From Pseudomonas koreensis (GTDB taxonomy: Bacteria > Pseudomonadota > Gammaproteobacteria > Pseudomonadales > Pseudomonadaceae): 64,000 bases of DNA. The translations under genes were made by a program, and so were the position numbers. Shown here piece after piece: positions 24,070 through 33,129 of this stretch (positions are counted from its first letter, which is position 1; each line of letters begins with the position of its first letter). The stretch is from contig NZ_JAOEJU010000022.1 in assembly GCF_025447595.1 (NCBI RefSeq), positions 1-64,000 of the forward strand. The letters run 5' to 3'. The notes beneath the pieces were generated by a model, which saw only the letters and a program-made list of their open reading frames with translations, was not told where the DNA came from and ran no database searches.

Positions 24070-26632
24070 CTCTCAAGTACAGCCAGAGACTCTGTCCGAG
24101 TACCTGGCGCATCTGCCGATGACCGACGAGCAGCGCGCGGAACTCGCGGGCTGCCAGTCCTTCAGCGAATTGCATGAACGCCTGTCGTCCAAGACCTTTG
24201 ACGCACCGACCGAAGCCGCCCAGGCTTCGGTGGGCAAGCGCCTGACCCTGAGCACCGCCGAAGAGCTGGAAGACGCGGAAATGCTGGTGCTCGACGCCAG
24301 CGGCCGGGTCAGCATGAAGGCCACGCCGCCGATCCGTCGGACCAAGGTCGTGCCGGAGCCGTGGCGCACCAACATTCTGGTGCGTGGCTGGCGCCGCCTG
24401 ACTGGCCGGACCAACCCGCCGCAACCGCCGAAGGACGCCAATGTGCTGCCGGCGGCGCGCTGGCGCACGGTCGGTTCGATCCGTCGCTACATTCTGCTGG
24501 TGCTGATGCTGGGTCAGACCATCGTCGCCGGCTGGTACATGAAAGGCATCATGCCGTACCAGGGCTGGTCGTTCGTCGATCTGGAAGAAGTCCTGCATCA
24601 ACCGCTGCTGCAAACCGCCACGCAAGTGCTGCCGTATGCGCTGCAAACCAGCATCCTGATCATGTTCGGGATTCTGTTCTGCTGGGTGTCGGCCGGTTTC
24701 TGGACCGCGCTGATGGGCTTCCTCGAATTGCTCACCGGCCACGATAAATACCGGATCTCCGGTAAAAGTGCCGGCAACGAGCCGATTCCGAAGGATGCGC
24801 GTACCGCACTGGTGATGCCGATCTGCAACGAAGACGTGCCTCGGGTGTTCGCCGGTCTGCGTGCGACCTTCGAGTCGGTCGCCGCTACCGGTGACCTGGA
24901 CCGTTTCGACTTCTTCGTCCTCAGCGACAGTAACGACACCGACATCTGCGTGGCCGAGCAGCAGGCCTGGCTGGACGTCTGCCGCGAAGCCAAGGGCTTC
25001 GGCAAGATCTTCTATCGCCGCCGTCGCCGCCGCGTCAAACGCAAGAGCGGCAACCTCGATGACTTCTGCCGTCGCTGGGGCGGTGACTACAAGTACATGG
25101 TCGTACTCGACGCCGACTCGGTAATGAGCGGCGAGTGCCTGACCAGTCTGGTGCGCCTGATGGAGGCCACTCCGGACGCCGGTATCATCCAGACCGCGCC
25201 GCGCGCTTCGGGCATGGACACGCTGTATGCACGCATGCAGCAGTTCGCCACTCGCGTTTACGGTCCGCTGTTCACTGCCGGTCTGCACTTCTGGCAGTTG
25301 GGTGAATCCCACTACTGGGGTCACAACGCGATCATCCGCATGAAGCCGTTCATCGACCACTGCGCACTGGCGCCGTTGCCGGGCAAGGGGGCGTTCTCCG
25401 GTGCGATCCTGTCTCACGACTTCGTTGAAGCTGCGCTGATGCGCCGTGCCGGCTGGGGCGTGTGGATTGCCTACGATCTGCCGGGCAGCTACGAAGAGCT
25501 GCCACCGAACCTGCTCGACGAGCTCAAGCGTGACCGTCGCTGGTGCCACGGCAACCTGATGAACTTCCGTCTGTTCCTGGTAAAAGGCATGCACCCGGTG
25601 CACCGCGCGGTGTTCCTGACCGGCGTGATGTCTTACCTGTCGGCGCCGTTGTGGTTCTTCTTCCTGGTGTTGTCGACCGCGCTGCTGGCGGTGAACACGC
25701 TGATGGAGCCGCAGTACTTCCTCGAACCGCGTCAGCTCTATCCGCTGTGGCCACAATGGCACCCGGACAAGGCGATCGCGCTGTTCTCGACGACCATCGT
25801 GCTGCTGTTCCTGCCGAAGCTGCTGAGCATCATCCTGATCTGGGCCAAGGGCGCGAAAGAGTTCGGCGGCAAGTTCAAGGTGACCCTGTCGATGCTGCTG
25901 GAGATGCTGTTCTCCATGCTGCTGGCGCCGGTGCGGATGATTTTCCACACCCGTTTCGTTCTGGCCGCGTTCCTCGGCTGGGCTGCGACCTGGAATTCGC
26001 CGCAGCGTGACGACGACTCCACGCCGTGGAGCGAAGCGGTCAAGCGTCACGGTCCGCAGACCCTGCTTGGCTTCTTCTGGGCGCTGCTGGTGATCTGGCT
26101 GAACCCGAGCTTCCTGTGGTGGCTGGTGCCGATCGTCGGTTCGCTGATGCTGTCGATTCCGGTGTCGGTGATTTCCAGCCGCGTCGGTCTGGGCCTCAAA
26201 TCCCGTGACGAGAGCCTGTTCCTCATCCCCGAGGAATACAATCCGCCACAGGCGCTGCTGGCCACTGATCAGTACACCCACGAAAACCGCTGGCACGCGC
26301 TGAACGACGGCTTCGTCCGCGCCGTGGTCGATCCACAGCAGAACGCCTTGGCGTGCTCGCTGGCGACCTCGCGTCACGGTGAGGCCGAGCCGATCGAATG
26401 GCTGCGTCAGGAACGTGTGCGTCACGCGATCAAGGTCGGCCCGGCCGGGCTGAACAATCATGATCGTCTGCAACTGCTGAGCGATCCAGTCGCCCTGGCC
26501 CGTCTGCACGAGCAGGTGTGGGCCGAAGGCCACGCCGAGTGGCTGGACGCATGGCGGGCTTCGGTGAAAGCCGATCCTCATGCGCCGCTGCTGCCGCTCA
26601 AGCCTGTGAGCTTGCAGGCGCAGCCGGCCTGA
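24062..26632 (+). CDS. opgH: Glucans biosynthesis glucosyltransferase H
   Basis: An 856-residue inner-membrane GT2-family enzyme that makes the beta-1,2 glucan backbone from UDP-glucose. TM segments lie near 140-160 and 195-220. The catalytic domain has VLSDSNDTD and VVLDADSVMSG acidic motifs, and the RRW of KRDRRWCHGN replaces the QxxRW motif. Several C-terminal TM helices follow (about 520-720). It needs acyl carrier protein in E. coli (family knowledge). The start overlaps opgG, and a strong terminator lies 9 bp past the stop. Confidence 0.96.
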   Translation: MSNSQVQPETLSEYLAHLPMTDEQRAELAGCQSFSELHERLSSKTFDAPTEAAQASVGKRLTLSTAEELEDAEMLVLDASGRVSMKATPPIRRTKVVPEPWRTNILVRGWRRLTGRTNPPQPPKDANVLPAARWRTVGSIRRYILLVLMLGQTIVAGWYMKGIMPYQGWSFVDLEEVLHQPLLQTATQVLPYALQTSILIMFGILFCWVSAGFWTALMGFLELLTGHDKYRISGKSAGNEPIPKDARTALVMPICNEDVPRVFAGLRATFESVAATGDLDRFDFFVLSDSNDTDICVAEQQAWLDVCREAKGFGKIFYRRRRRRVKRKSGNLDDFCRRWGGDYKYMVVLDADSVMSGECLTSLVRLMEATPDAGIIQTAPRASGMDTLYARMQQFATRVYGPLFTAGLHFWQLGESHYWGHNAIIRMKPFIDHCALAPLPGKGAFSGAILSHDFVEAALMRRAGWGVWIAYDLPGSYEELPPNLLDELKRDRRWCHGNLMNFRLFLVKGMHPVHRAVFLTGVMSYLSAPLWFFFLVLSTALLAVNTLMEPQYFLEPRQLYPLWPQWHPDKAIALFSTTIVLLFLPKLLSIILIWAKGAKEFGGKFKVTLSMLLEMLFSMLLAPVRMIFHTRFVLAAFLGWAATWNSPQRDDDSTPWSEAVKRHGPQTLLGFFWALLVIWLNPSFLWWLVPIVGSLMLSIPVSVISSRVGLGLKSRDESLFLIPEEYNPPQALLATDQYTHENRWHALNDGFVRAVVDPQQNALACSLATSRHGEAEPIEWLRQERVRHAIKVGPAGLNNHDRLQLLSDPVALARLHEQVWAEGHAEWLDAWRASVKADPHAPLLPLKPVSLQAQPA

Positions 26633-26636
26633 TGAA

Positions 26637-26664
26637 GAAACCCCGCGAAAGCGGGGTTTTTTTT
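26637..26664 (+). terminator. Terminator after opgH
   Basis: The stem CCCCGC/GCGGGG (26641-26646 and 26651-26656) with a GAAA tetraloop is preceded by AAGAAA and followed by eight T. Confidence 0.95.
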
Positions 26665-26691
26665 GCCTGCCGATTACCGTCGCGGATCACG

Positions 26692-26744
26692 CGTTCCCAC
26701 GCTCTGCGTGAGAATGCAGCCCGGGACGCTCTGCGTCCCGTCCG
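26692..26744. repeat. Palindromic GTTCCCACGC-type repeat
   Basis: GTTCCCACGCTCTGCGTGAGAA is followed by the perfect dyad GGGACGCTCTGCGTCCC. A related half (CACGCTTTGCGTGGGAAC) occurs just after hutD at about 5812-5829, so this is a dispersed repeat family different from the REPs. Confidence 0.65.
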
Positions 26745-26879
26745 GCAACAACCGATCAAAAAACCTTGTGCAAACGGACGAGTGCGTTAGCATCCGTCCC
26801 CGAATTGGCGCACCCGGACAATCTTGTCCATTTCTGTCGGTTTTCGCGCCGCAAACGCAATGGTTTTGGGGACTTGAAG

Positions 26880-27677
26880 ATGAAGAAGTATCTGTCGATG
26901 CTGCTGGTCGGCGTCACGGCACTGGTTGCAGTCAATGCGGCGCAGGCCGGCGCAATCGATGACGCGGTCAAGCGCGGCTCGTTGAAAGTCGGCATGGATC
27001 CGACCTACATGCCGTTCGAAATGACCAACAAGCGCGGCGAAATCATCGGTTTCGAAGTCGACATCCTCAAAGCCATGACCAAGGCCATGGGCGTCAAGCT
27101 GGAGCTGGTCTCCACCGGCTACGACGGGATCATCCCGGCACTGATGACCGACAAGTTCGACATGATCGGCAGCGGCATGACCCTGACCCAGGAACGCAAC
27201 CTGCGCCTGAACTTCAGCGAACCGTTCATCGTGGTCGGCCAGACCCTGCTGATCCGCAAGGAGCTGGAAGGCACCATCAAGTCCTATAAAGACCTGAACA
27301 CCGCCGACTACCGCATCACCTCCAAGCTCGGCACCACCGGCGAGATGGTCGCCAAGAAGCTGATCTCCAAGGCCAAGTACCACGGCTACGACAACGAGCA
27401 GGAAGCCGTACTCGACGTGGTCAACGGCAAGGCTGATGCCTTCATCTACGATGCGCCGTACAACGTGGTCGCGGTGAACAAGGTCGGCGCCGGCAAACTG
27501 GTGTTCCTCGACAAGCCATTTACCTACGAGCCGCTGGCCTTCGGTCTGAAGAAGGGTGACTACGACAGCATCAACTTCATCAACAACTTCCTGCACCAGA
27601 TCCACGAAGACGGCACCTACGATCGCATCCATGACAAGTGGTTCAAGAGCACCGAGTGGCTCAAGGACATGGAATAA
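26880..27677 (+). CDS. Polar amino-acid ABC transporter substrate-binding protein
   Basis: A 265-residue periplasmic family-3 solute-binding protein. The ATG at 26880 gives a signal peptide ending AAQA/GAID. Typical blocks are LKVGMDPTYMPFE, EIIGFEVDIL, GSGMTLTQER and SKLGTTGEMVAKK. The ligand pocket (Arg in the LTQER region and Asp in FIYDAPYN) fits amino-acid binders such as glutamine or histidine types, but the ligand cannot be read from sequence. It is followed by a hairpin, a REP doublet, then permease and ATPase genes. Confidence 0.93.
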   Translation: MKKYLSMLLVGVTALVAVNAAQAGAIDDAVKRGSLKVGMDPTYMPFEMTNKRGEIIGFEVDILKAMTKAMGVKLELVSTGYDGIIPALMTDKFDMIGSGMTLTQERNLRLNFSEPFIVVGQTLLIRKELEGTIKSYKDLNTADYRITSKLGTTGEMVAKKLISKAKYHGYDNEQEAVLDVVNGKADAFIYDAPYNVVAVNKVGAGKLVFLDKPFTYEPLAFGLKKGDYDSINFINNFLHQIHEDGTYDRIHDKWFKSTEWLKDME

Positions 27678-27697
27678 CTCGGTCATATAGACCGAGT
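27677..27697 (+). other. Perfect inverted repeat at the end of the binding-protein gene
   Basis: ACTCGGTC-ATATA-GACCGAGT is an 8-bp perfect stem that begins at the last base of the stop codon. There is no T-run after it. It could protect the 3' end of the binding-protein mRNA from decay and raise its level over permease and ATPase. Confidence 0.6.
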
Positions 27698-27704
27698 CGC
27701 CCCA

Positions 27705-27768
27705 TTCGCGAGCAAGCTCGCTCCCACATTGGAATGCGTTCCCCTGTGGGAGCGAGCTTGCTCGCGAA
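27705..27768. repeat. REP doublet between binding-protein and permease genes
   Basis: TTCGCGAGCAAGCTCGCTCC and its inverted copy are separated by a short TTGGAATGCG-type spacer. It sits within a transporter operon, a typical place for mRNA-stabilising REPs. Confidence 0.9.
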
Positions 27769-27810
27769 GAGGCCTTCCTGGCGACACAACTTTCGGATTT
27801 CGCTAAACCC

Positions 27811-28770
27811 ATGAAACAGAAAAAAGCCCAATGGCCCTGGCACGTCCTGACCGTGCTGGTGCTGGTCGGCCTGGCCGGCGCGCTGTATTACGCCACGTCG
27901 CTGATGTCCTACGAATGGCGCTGGAACCGCGTGCCGCAGTACTTCGCCTATCAGGCCGAGGAAACCCAGCGCGCGACCGACATTTCCACCGTCAGCGAGC
28001 TGGTGCGCAAAGGTGGCAGCGCGCAGGTCACCCTGCGCAACGATGCCGGTGACGAGCAGCACCTGACCGTCGACGAAAACAGCCTGCAATTCGCTCAGGG
28101 CGACGATGTGGCCGAAGGCGACGTCGTGGGCGTGACGCGGCATTGGGCGGCAGGTCCGCTGTTGTGGGGCCTGTGGACCACACTTTGGCTGTCGGTGGTG
28201 TCTGGGGTGCTGGGCCTGCTGATCGGTCTGGCCACCGGGCTGTGCCGGCTGTCGAGCAACCCGACCCTGCGCGACCTGTCGACGATCTACGTCGAACTGG
28301 TGCGCGGCACACCGCTGCTGGTGCAGATCTTCATTTTCTATTTCTTCATCGGCACGGTGATGAACCTGTCCCGGGAGTTCGCCGGGATCGCCGCGCTGTC
28401 GCTGTTCACCGGCGCTTACGTGGCGGAAATCATCCGTTCCGGCGTGCAGTCGATTGCCCGCGGGCAGAACGAAGCAGCGCGTTCGTTGGGACTGAGCGCC
28501 GGCCAGTCGATGCGTCATGTGGTGCTGCCGCAAGCGTTCAAGCGTGTGCTGCCGCCGCTGGCCGGGCAGTTCATCAGTCTGGTCAAAGACACTTCGCTGG
28601 TGTCGGTGATCGCCATCACCGAGCTGCTGAAAAGCGGCCGTGAAGTCATCACCACGTCGTTCTCGCCGTTCGAGATCCTGTTCTGCGTCGCCGGCCTGTA
28701 CCTGTTGATCAACCTGCCGCTGTCGAAAATCGCCAGCCGGCTTGAGCGGAGGCTCGCGCAAAGTGATTGA
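27811..28770 (+). CDS. Polar amino-acid ABC transporter permease
   Basis: A 319-residue HisM/GlnP-type permease. TM1 lies at about 11-31, then an unusually long extracytoplasmic segment (about 32-110), then the core permease with the RSGVQSIARGQNEAARSLGLS coupling loop near 210. The family signature ELVRGTPLLVQIFI is present at about 162. It overlaps the ATPase gene by 8 bp. The single permease gene suggests a homodimeric channel, unless a second permease lies elsewhere. Confidence 0.93.
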   Translation: MKQKKAQWPWHVLTVLVLVGLAGALYYATSLMSYEWRWNRVPQYFAYQAEETQRATDISTVSELVRKGGSAQVTLRNDAGDEQHLTVDENSLQFAQGDDVAEGDVVGVTRHWAAGPLLWGLWTTLWLSVVSGVLGLLIGLATGLCRLSSNPTLRDLSTIYVELVRGTPLLVQIFIFYFFIGTVMNLSREFAGIAALSLFTGAYVAEIIRSGVQSIARGQNEAARSLGLSAGQSMRHVVLPQAFKRVLPPLAGQFISLVKDTSLVSVIAITELLKSGREVITTSFSPFEILFCVAGLYLLINLPLSKIASRLERRLAQSD

Positions 28771-29497
28771 AGTCCGCGATCTGGTAAAAGTCTTCGACAC
28801 CCGTGGGCAAGTGGTCCGGGCTGTGGATAACGTCAGCACGTCTGTCGCCAAGGGTGAAGTGCTGGTGGTGATCGGCCCGTCCGGTTCCGGCAAGTCGACC
28901 TTCCTGCGTTGTCTCAATGGACTGGAAGCGTTCGATTCCGGCTCGGTGAGCATCGACGGCCTGCAACTGGCTGACCCGAAAACCGACGTCAACGCTTACC
29001 GCCGCGAAGTCGGCATGGTGTTCCAGCATTTCAATCTGTTCCCGCACATGACCGTGCTGGAAAACCTGTGCCTGGCGCAGAAAGTCGTGCGCAAGCGCGG
29101 CCAGAAGGAAAGCGAAGCCAAGGCTTTGGCATTGCTGGAAAAGGTCGGCATCGCCCAGAAGGCCCGCGAATACCCGTCGCGTCTGTCCGGCGGTCAGCAG
29201 CAGCGCGTGGCGATTGCCCGGGCGTTGGCGATGGACCCCAAGGTCATGCTGTTCGACGAACCGACCTCGGCCCTCGACCCGGAAATGGTCGGTGAAGTGC
29301 TGGACGTGATGAAGAACCTGGCCGTGGAAGGCATGACCATGGTCTGCGTGACCCACGAAATGGGCTTCGCTCGGGAAGTGGCGGATCGGGTGCTGTTCTT
29401 CGATCACGGCAAACTGCTGGAAGACGCCTCGCCGTCGGCGTTCTTCGATGCGCCGAAGGATCCGCGAGCCCAGGCGTTCCTGCGGCAAGTCCTCTAG
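28763..29497 (+). CDS. Polar amino-acid ABC transporter ATP-binding protein
   Basis: A 244-residue GlnQ/HisP-type ATPase. Walker A GPSGSGKST is at 39-47, the signature LSGGQQQRV and Walker B VMLFDEPTSALDPE are intact, and the switch His is in VTHEMGFA. The GTG at 28763 is chosen because a GGAGGC lies 9 bp upstream and family members start just before IEVRDLVK. The first 8 bp overlap the permease stop. It completes the transporter whose binding protein starts at 26880. Confidence 0.95.
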   Translation: MIEVRDLVKVFDTRGQVVRAVDNVSTSVAKGEVLVVIGPSGSGKSTFLRCLNGLEAFDSGSVSIDGLQLADPKTDVNAYRREVGMVFQHFNLFPHMTVLENLCLAQKVVRKRGQKESEAKALALLEKVGIAQKAREYPSRLSGGQQQRVAIARALAMDPKVMLFDEPTSALDPEMVGEVLDVMKNLAVEGMTMVCVTHEMGFAREVADRVLFFDHGKLLEDASPSAFFDAPKDPRAQAFLRQVL

Positions 29498-29520
29498 TCT
29501 TCAGCGCCTGATCAAGCGCT

Positions 29521-29582
29521 TTCGCGAGCAAGCTCGCTCCCACATTGGAATGCATCTCTGTGGGAGCGAGCTTGCTCGCGAA
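29521..29582. repeat. REP doublet between ATPase and chemoreceptor genes
   Basis: TTCGCGAGCAAGCTCGCTCCCAC and its inverted partner, spacer ATTGGAATGCATCT. It lies between convergent genes. Confidence 0.9.
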
Positions 29583-29625
29583 GGCATCACCTCGGTCCCA
29601 AGCGAACCGAGGCAGATGAATCACC

Positions 29626-31542
29626 TCAAACCTTGAACCGTCCCACCAGCGTTTGCAGGTGAGTGCCCAAACGCGCCAGCTCGACGCTGGAGGCCGCCGT
29701 CTCTTCACTGGCCGCCGAGGTCTGGTCCGAGACATCCCGCACGTTCAGCACGCTGCGGTTGATCTCTTCGGCCACGGCGCTCTGCTGCTCGGCCGCCGCT
29801 GCAATCTGCTGGTTCATCGCCTGAATCGCCGAAACGGTGCGGGTGATGCTTTCCAGCGAACCACCGGCGCGACGGGTCAGCTCGACGCTGCTGTCGGTCA
29901 GGGTGCGGCTGTTGTCCATGATCGTCGCCACTTGCTGGGTGCCGTTCTGCAGGCCGACGATCAGTTCTTCGATCTCTTCGGTGGACTTCTGGGTGCGTTG
30001 CGCGAGGCTGCGGACTTCGTCGGCAACCACCGCGAAACCACGTCCGGCTTCACCGGCTCGGGCGGCCTCGATGGCGGCGTTGAGGGCCAGCAGGTTGGTT
30101 TGCTGGGCCACGGACTTGATCACGTCGAGCACGCTGCCGATCTTGTCGCTTTCGCGCTTGAGCTCGCCCATGGCCTCGGTGGAATGGCCGACTTCGGCAG
30201 CCAGACGTTCGATCTGGGCGATGGCCTCGCCAACTACCTTGTCACCCTCACGGGCCTGCTGGTCGGCGGCGACTGCTGCTTCCGAAGCTTCCTCGGCGTT
30301 GCGCGCGACTTCCTGCACGGTGGCGGCCATTTCGTTCATGGCGGTCGCGACCTGGTCGGTCTCGACTTTCTGATTGTTCACGCCGGCGCTGGTCTGCTCC
30401 GTAACGGCGGACAGTTCTTCGGCAGCGCTGGCGATCTGGGTCACGCCGTCGCTGATCCCGCCGATCAATTCGCGCAGGCCCTGAGTCATGCTCTGCATCG
30501 AGCGTTGCAGCTGACCAAGTTCGTCGCGGCGCAGGGATACCAGATTGTGGGTCAGATCACCGGCAGCCACGCGCTCGGCGACTTTCAGGGTTTGCTCCAG
30601 CGGGATAATGATCTGGCGGGTGATCGCCCAGGCAGCGAGCAGACCGAAGGCCACGGCCAGCAGGGTGGCGATCAGCAGCTTGCTTTTCGCGCTGGCGGCA
30701 TCGGTGTCACGGACGATGGTTTGGGATTCGGTAAGCTTCTTGCTGACGTCGATGAGGATGTCGCCCTGAGCCGACATGCGCGCGGCGGCCTTGGCGTTGT
30801 TGACCTGCGAGTCGCGGAACTGGGCAACCGCTGCGCGATAGGCTTTGATCGAGTCGGTGGCCTGTTGCAGATTGGCGATGTGCTGTTCGGGTAATTTTGC
30901 CGGCAGGCTGTCGAGGTTTTTCAGGGCGTTGTCGATGGCATCCAGCGCCGGTTGCTCGGCCTCGGCCTTGCCGCTGTAGGTGTAGCCGCGCACCTGATAG
31001 CGCGCTTGTTGCAGCAGTTTGCTCAGTTCGATCACGCTGTTGAATTGCGCGACGCTGTCACCTGCGAGCATTGATTTTTCCACTTCCGCGACTTTCGCCA
31101 CGGCGTTGTCGGCACTTGCGCCGAGCTTGCTGCGGGCATCTTCACGCTGCACGGTGGCCTGGGTCATGTCGCCAAAGGCGCGCTTGTACTCGGCGACCGC
31201 CGCCAGTTGCTGATCGATCATGGCCACGTCGGACGGTTGCTCGATCATGCCGCGGGCGCTTTGCAGGCCGCTGTCGAGTTTGCCGAGCAGGTCGTTGACC
31301 GCGCCGGGGCCCTGTTCGCCACGGCGGGCTTCATAGTCCAGGCGCGCCAGACGCAGGTCTTTGGTCAGCTCGTTGAGGCTGGAGATGAACCCGAGCTTGT
31401 CGCCCCGACTGATGATGCCGCTCATGCCGGTCCAGCCGGTAAAAGTGATCAACAGCGTCAGCAGCAGCACCAGGCCGAAACCGATGCCCAACTTGCGTTT
31501 GACGCTGACGTTTCCAAGATTCTCGGCTAACCAACGGTACAT
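29626..31542 (-). CDS. Methyl-accepting chemotaxis protein with HBM sensor domain (McpK-like)
   Basis: A 638-residue chemoreceptor. TM1 lies at about 20-42, a roughly 240-residue all-helical periplasmic domain without CACHE motifs, TM2 at about 285-305, HAMP, and the signalling tip EAARAGEAGRGFAVVADEVR near 490. Size and helical heptad pattern fit a helical bimodular (HBM) domain as in McpS and McpK. Its place next to rsmE matches PA5072 (McpK) of PAO1, which senses alpha-ketoglutarate; the ligand here is by analogy. A good FliA promoter lies upstream. Confidence 0.9.
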   Translation of the reverse strand: MYRWLAENLGNVSVKRKLGIGFGLVLLLTLLITFTGWTGMSGIISRGDKLGFISSLNELTKDLRLARLDYEARRGEQGPGAVNDLLGKLDSGLQSARGMIEQPSDVAMIDQQLAAVAEYKRAFGDMTQATVQREDARSKLGASADNAVAKVAEVEKSMLAGDSVAQFNSVIELSKLLQQARYQVRGYTYSGKAEAEQPALDAIDNALKNLDSLPAKLPEQHIANLQQATDSIKAYRAAVAQFRDSQVNNAKAAARMSAQGDILIDVSKKLTESQTIVRDTDAASAKSKLLIATLLAVAFGLLAAWAITRQIIIPLEQTLKVAERVAAGDLTHNLVSLRRDELGQLQRSMQSMTQGLRELIGGISDGVTQIASAAEELSAVTEQTSAGVNNQKVETDQVATAMNEMAATVQEVARNAEEASEAAVAADQQAREGDKVVGEAIAQIERLAAEVGHSTEAMGELKRESDKIGSVLDVIKSVAQQTNLLALNAAIEAARAGEAGRGFAVVADEVRSLAQRTQKSTEEIEELIVGLQNGTQQVATIMDNSRTLTDSSVELTRRAGGSLESITRTVSAIQAMNQQIAAAAEQQSAVAEEINRSVLNVRDVSDQTSAASEETAASSVELARLGTHLQTLVGRFKV

Positions 31543-31584
31543 GCGACGACTCCCCTCGGACCACTAATTGGACTTATGGAGAGT

Positions 31585-31611
31585 GTATCGGCCGCATGAT
31601 GGCAATCTGTA
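31585..31611 (-). promoter_or_regulatory. FliA (sigma-28) promoter of the HBM chemoreceptor gene
   Basis: On the minus strand TACA (31608-31611), a 15-bp spacer and GCCGATAC (31585-31592) closely match the TAAA-N15-GCCGATAA consensus, about 43 bp before the ATG at 31542. This would place the receptor in the flagellar regulon. Confidence 0.65.
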
Positions 31612-31636
31612 ACGCGATTTGTCTGGCGAAGGGCTT

Positions 31637-32344
31637 TTAGAACAGCCGGGCGAGCAGCGCGGTGACGGCGGTTTCGACCCGCAGAATGCGGTCGCCCAGT
31701 TGCACCGGTTGCAGCCCGGCCTTGGCCAGCAGATCGATTTCGTAAGGAATCCAGCCACCCTCGGGGCCGATCGCCAGGGTCACCGGTTCGTTGAGAGCAC
31801 GGGGGCAGGGCGGGAAGTTGCCCGGATGGCCGACCAGACCGAGGGTGCCGTCGGTGATGGCCGGCAGGCGGTCTTCGACGAACGGCTTGAAGCGCTTCTC
31901 GATGATGATTTCCGGTAGCACGGTATCCCGAGCCTGTTCGAGTCCGAGGATCAATTGTTCGCGGATCGCTTCCGGTTCGAGGAACGGCGTCTGCCAGAAG
32001 CTTTTCTCGACGCGATAGCTGTTGACCAGAATCACCTTCGACACGCCCATGGTCGCCACGGTCTGGAACACCCGGCGCAGCATCTTCGGACGGGGCAGGG
32101 CGAGTACCAGGGTCAGCGGCAGTTTGGCCGGCGGCGGTTGATCGAGGGTGACGCGCAGTTCGGCTTCACCCGCGTCCAGGCGCAGCAGCTCGGCCGAGCC
32201 CATCAACCCGTTGATGCGCCCGACCCGCAGGCTGTCGCCGACTTCAGAGCGGTGGACTTCCTGCATGTGGGTCAGGCGCCGATCGCGCAGCACGACGCGG
32301 TCGGCCGCGATGAAGTCGGCCTCTTCGAGCAGCAGCAGGTTCAT
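31637..32344 (-). CDS. rsmE: 16S rRNA (uracil-1498-N3)-methyltransferase
   Basis: A 235-residue SPOUT methyltransferase. It has the RsmE PUA-like N-terminal domain and the trefoil-knot SAM site: LAIGPEGGWIPYEID near 190 and LGDRILRVETA near 218. It methylates U1498 of 16S rRNA. The ATG at 32344 overlaps the tatC stop by 4 bp; a longer frame upstream would invade tatC and lacks family similarity. The length agrees with the family (about 235-245). Confidence 0.95.
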   Translation of the reverse strand: MNLLLLEEADFIAADRVVLRDRRLTHMQEVHRSEVGDSLRVGRINGLMGSAELLRLDAGEAELRVTLDQPPPAKLPLTLVLALPRPKMLRRVFQTVATMGVSKVILVNSYRVEKSFWQTPFLEPEAIREQLILGLEQARDTVLPEIIIEKRFKPFVEDRLPAITDGTLGLVGHPGNFPPCPRALNEPVTLAIGPEGGWIPYEIDLLAKAGLQPVQLGDRILRVETAVTALLARLF

Positions 32345-33129
32345 GGCTGAGTCGCTGGCGGCTGGTCGTTGTGATCGTCGGCGGTTTCTTCCGGGCGCTC
32401 GCGCTTGCTGACCAGACTGCCGAACAGGATGCCGACTTCGAACAGCATCCACATCGGCACGGCCAGCAGGGTCTGGGAGAAGATGTCCGGCGGGGTCAGG
32501 ATCATGCCGACCACGAAGCAGCCGATGATCACGTACGGACGGATCTTCTTCAGGTATTTGACGTCGACCACGCCGATCCACACCAGCAGCACCACGGCCA
32601 CCGGGATTTCGAACGCCACGCCGAAGGCGAAGAACAGCGTCATGACGAAATCGAGGTAACTGGTGATGTCGGTCATCATTTCCACGCCGGCCGGGGTGGC
32701 CGAGGCGAAGAACTTGAAGATCAGCGGGAACACGAAGAAGTAGGCGAACGCCATGCCGGTGTAGAACAGCAGGATGCTGGAGATCAGCAACGGCACAGCA
32801 ACGCGCTTTTCATGCTTATACAGGCCCGGCGCGATGAAGCCCCAGATCTGATGCAGGATCACTGGAATCGCCAGGAACAGCGAGACCATCATCGTCAGCT
32901 TCAGCGGCGTCAGGAACGGCGACGACACGTCGGTGGCGATCATCGTCGCGCCGGCCGGCAGGTACTGGCGCAGCGGCGTCGAGACGAAGGTGTAGATCTG
33001 CTGGGTGAAGGCAAACAGCCCGGCGAAGATGATGAAGATCGCCGCGACGCAACGCAGCAGGCGGGTGCGCAACTCGGTGAGGTGCGAAACCAGCGGCATG
33101 TGCTGGTCGTTTTCGGGGAGATCGCTCAT
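32341..33129 (-). CDS. tatC: Sec-independent protein translocase TatC
   Basis: A 262-residue integral membrane core of the Tat export system, with six TM segments and the conserved HLTELRTRLL at the cytosolic N-terminus (about 16-25) that binds twin-arginine signals. FELP-like and PPDIFSQ motifs of TatC are present near 165-225. Stop and start overlaps of 4 bp with rsmE and tatB show tight coupling. Confidence 0.97.
   Translation of the reverse strand: MSDLPENDQHMPLVSHLTELRTRLLRCVAAIFIIFAGLFAFTQQIYTFVSTPLRQYLPAGATMIATDVSSPFLTPLKLTMMVSLFLAIPVILHQIWGFIAPGLYKHEKRVAVPLLISSILLFYTGMAFAYFFVFPLIFKFFASATPAGVEMMTDITSYLDFVMTLFFAFGVAFEIPVAVVLLVWIGVVDVKYLKKIRPYVIIGCFVVGMILTPPDIFSQTLLAVPMWMLFEVGILFGSLVSKRERPEETADDHNDQPPATQP

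Noticed and set aside
23789..26581. 930-codon open frame antisense to opgG/opgH
   Set aside because: It lies wholly opposite a well-supported gene, its product is Arg/Gln/His-rich without any family motif, and such frames arise from high-GC third positions.
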